This document shows positions 62,610 to 64,000 of a stretch of 64,000 bases of DNA, one piece after another. Made by a program: the position numbers and the translations under genes. Each line of letters begins with the position of its first letter. The first letter of the stretch is position 1. Source of the stretch: Plasmodium relictum (taxonomy: Eukaryota; Apicomplexa; Aconoidasida; Haemosporida; Plasmodiidae); assembly GCF_900005765.1 (NCBI RefSeq), contig NW_021628359.1, positions 45,845 through 109,844 of the forward strand, in the 5' to 3' direction. The notes under the pieces were generated by a model that was not told the origin of the DNA, did no database searches, and saw nothing but the letters and a program-made list of their open reading frames with translations.

Positions 62610-63229
62610 TGATTTATTAATTGGCTGCTTAATGACTTTTCTAGAGTATTAAACAAATTAATTAAAAGCATGTATAAATAAATATATGTTTATATATATA
62701 TATACTTATTTTTATTATATATATAATGGTTTCTTATGATGCATAATATTTAATTTGAATATTAAATTATACCGCATCTTTTAATAAACATGTTAAACTA
62801 TTATAAAAGAATTTTTATTTACAAAGAATCAGTTTATTTTTTTAATTAAAAACATACATACAATTCATAACAATTAACAAAAGTCAAAACTCTAATTTAG
62901 TCGATGTTATTTCAAAAATATACATTGAATATAAAAAAAACATAATAATTTTTATTTCTTTTAGTTTTTCATGTAACACAAATTAATTCTCTTTTTAATT
63001 CGAAAAGCAAAAAACATCAATCAACTATTCCCAAAAAAAAAAAAGAAAAATAATTTTAATTTTTTTTTTAATTACAAAGATGTATATAAATAAAAATAAA
63101 CAAAAAAAAAATAACTTTATATTTTTCTTTTTTTTATAATTAGCGTCAGTGCATGGCTAACTTGAACATACAAGACTAGTAAACTAGCTTAATATACTAC
63201 AAAAGGTTAATAATATCTTTTATTAACCA
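62610..63229 (-). repeat. LTR, family A (reverse)
   Basis: TGATTTATTAATTGGC to ttttattaacca. From about 62870 on it is nearly identical to the LTR at 54414-55035, while its first part differs. Confidence 0.82.
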
Positions 63230-63563
63230 AATACAAAAAAAAAAAATAGAAATTATTTGTTTTATTATATTTGACCTTTTTTTTCATTAATTTATATAAG
63301 AATTATTAAAAATATGCTTTTTTTATAAATTTCAAATATGCAGTTTGAATAATTATTTGAAGTACTATTAGTTTAATTAAATATAAATTCATGTGTTATT
63401 TAGTGGATTTTTATGTATAAAATCATCCAATATAGGACAAAAGAAAAAAAATCATAGTGAAGTAGTGAATGATGTTTTATTTTAATACTAATATAAAACT
63501 TAATGATGAAATATATGTAGTAACCTTTTTACAAATATAACAATTTTCTATAAATAATCATAT
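63230..63563. other. AT-rich spacer
   Basis: No gene or repeat recognised. Confidence 0.5.
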
Positions 63564-63844
63564 TGATTTATTAATTGGATGTTTAATGACTTTGATAGAG
63601 TATTAAACAAATTAATAAAGAGCATTTATAACTGAGTTAAATTATATTGCCTCTTTTAATAGACTTATTAATTGCTATAAATGAGTTTTTATTTGCAAAG
63701 AATTATTTATTCTTTTAATTAAAAACATACAAACAAACTATAACAATTAATAAAGTCAAAACTTTATATTATTCAATGTTATTTCAAAATATACATTGAT
63801 TATAACAAAAACATTATTAATTTTATCTTTTATTTTTATAAAAG
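63564..63844 (-). repeat. Reverse LTR, truncated
   Basis: TGATTTATTAATTGGATG start and body to the ttcaatgtt hairpin region; the remainder is replaced by a forward LTR start. Confidence 0.65.
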
Positions 63845-63936
63845 TGGTTAATAAAGGTTATTATTAACCTTTTTCAGTACAAAATGCTAGGTTACTGTAC
63901 GTGTATCTACAAGTACCCATGCACTGACTGAGTAAT
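63845..63936 (+). repeat. First 84 bases of an LTR plus a second LTR start
   Basis: TGGTTAATAAAGGTTATT up to catgcactgac, then tgagtaatagag at 63929, the start of a second LTR hairpin. This is nearly the same sequence as 23938-24033. Confidence 0.65.
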
Positions 63937-64000
63937 AGAGAATATTACTCAGTCAGTGCATGGGTACTTGTAGATACACGTACAGTAACCTAGCATTTTG
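63880..64000. repeat. Perfect 57-bp-arm palindrome
   Basis: 63880-63936 is the exact reverse complement of 63944-64000, with a 7-base loop (agagaat). The arms are LTR 5' sequence and the loop is the loop of an LTR terminal hairpin. The window stops inside the second arm, so the repeat may be longer. Confidence 0.95.

Overview
The window looks like subtelomeric DNA of a malaria parasite, most likely a bird-infecting Plasmodium (P. gallinaceum/P. relictum type). The grounds are extreme A+T richness with long A and T tracts, GT-AG introns, a SURFIN/STP1-type surface-antigen gene, two-exon genes with PEXEL-like export motifs, and many Ty3/Gypsy LTR retrotransposon remains. Such retrotransposons are known from avian malaria parasites and not from mammal-infecting ones. 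The species is inferred. I see no telomere repeats, tRNA, rRNA or CRISPR.

Host genes are few. (1) At 8784-10016 (+) is a two-exon secreted or anchored protein with sialidase-like Asp-box motifs. (2) At 19910-20710 (+) is a two-exon PEXEL protein with two C-terminal membrane segments. (3) At 26484-31243 (+) is a 1558-residue SURFIN/STP1-like protein: Cys-containing N-terminus, Ser/Thr/Pro-rich stalk, one membrane span, and a tryptophan-rich cytoplasmic tail of four long repeats. (4) At 47218-47904 (+) is a single-exon secreted orphan. (5) At 60631-61327 (+) is a two-exon PEXEL gene cut off by an LTR that supplies its last codons and stop.

The rest is mostly retrotransposon. A recent but broken Ty3/Gypsy element lies at 48218-54413 with recognisable gag (two zinc knuckles), protease, reverse transcriptase, RNase H and integrase. 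An older copy with both LTRs lies at 38908-44664. A heavily decayed reverse copy is at 2570-5565, and gag or pol scraps lie at 15594-16319, 17009-17610 and 55530-56199. Around these are about forty complete, nested or truncated LTRs in both orientations. Most belong to a ~600 bp family (A). Others belong to a diverged ~600-650 bp family (B, the 38908-44664 element) and a ~470-520 bp family (C). Several solo LTRs have perfect 5-bp target duplications (CCTAT, AATAA, ATATG, AAAGT, ACGAA), which fixes their TG...CA ends.

Main oddities: both LTR ends form hairpins whose stems co-vary between families; family C LTRs have landed inside two different Ty3/Gypsy elements, once in the protease active-site motif; a ~370 bp, much GC-richer segment of unknown origin splits the RNase H of the best element; both better RT copies lack the motif A aspartate; LTRs border or truncate antigen and export genes; and the window ends in a perfect 57-bp-arm palindrome centred on an LTR terminal hairpin. 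Long stretches (5.6-8.8, 10.0-11.7, 18.2-19.9, 35.4-38.8, 44.7-47.2 and 59.0-60.6 kb) hold no gene I can support.
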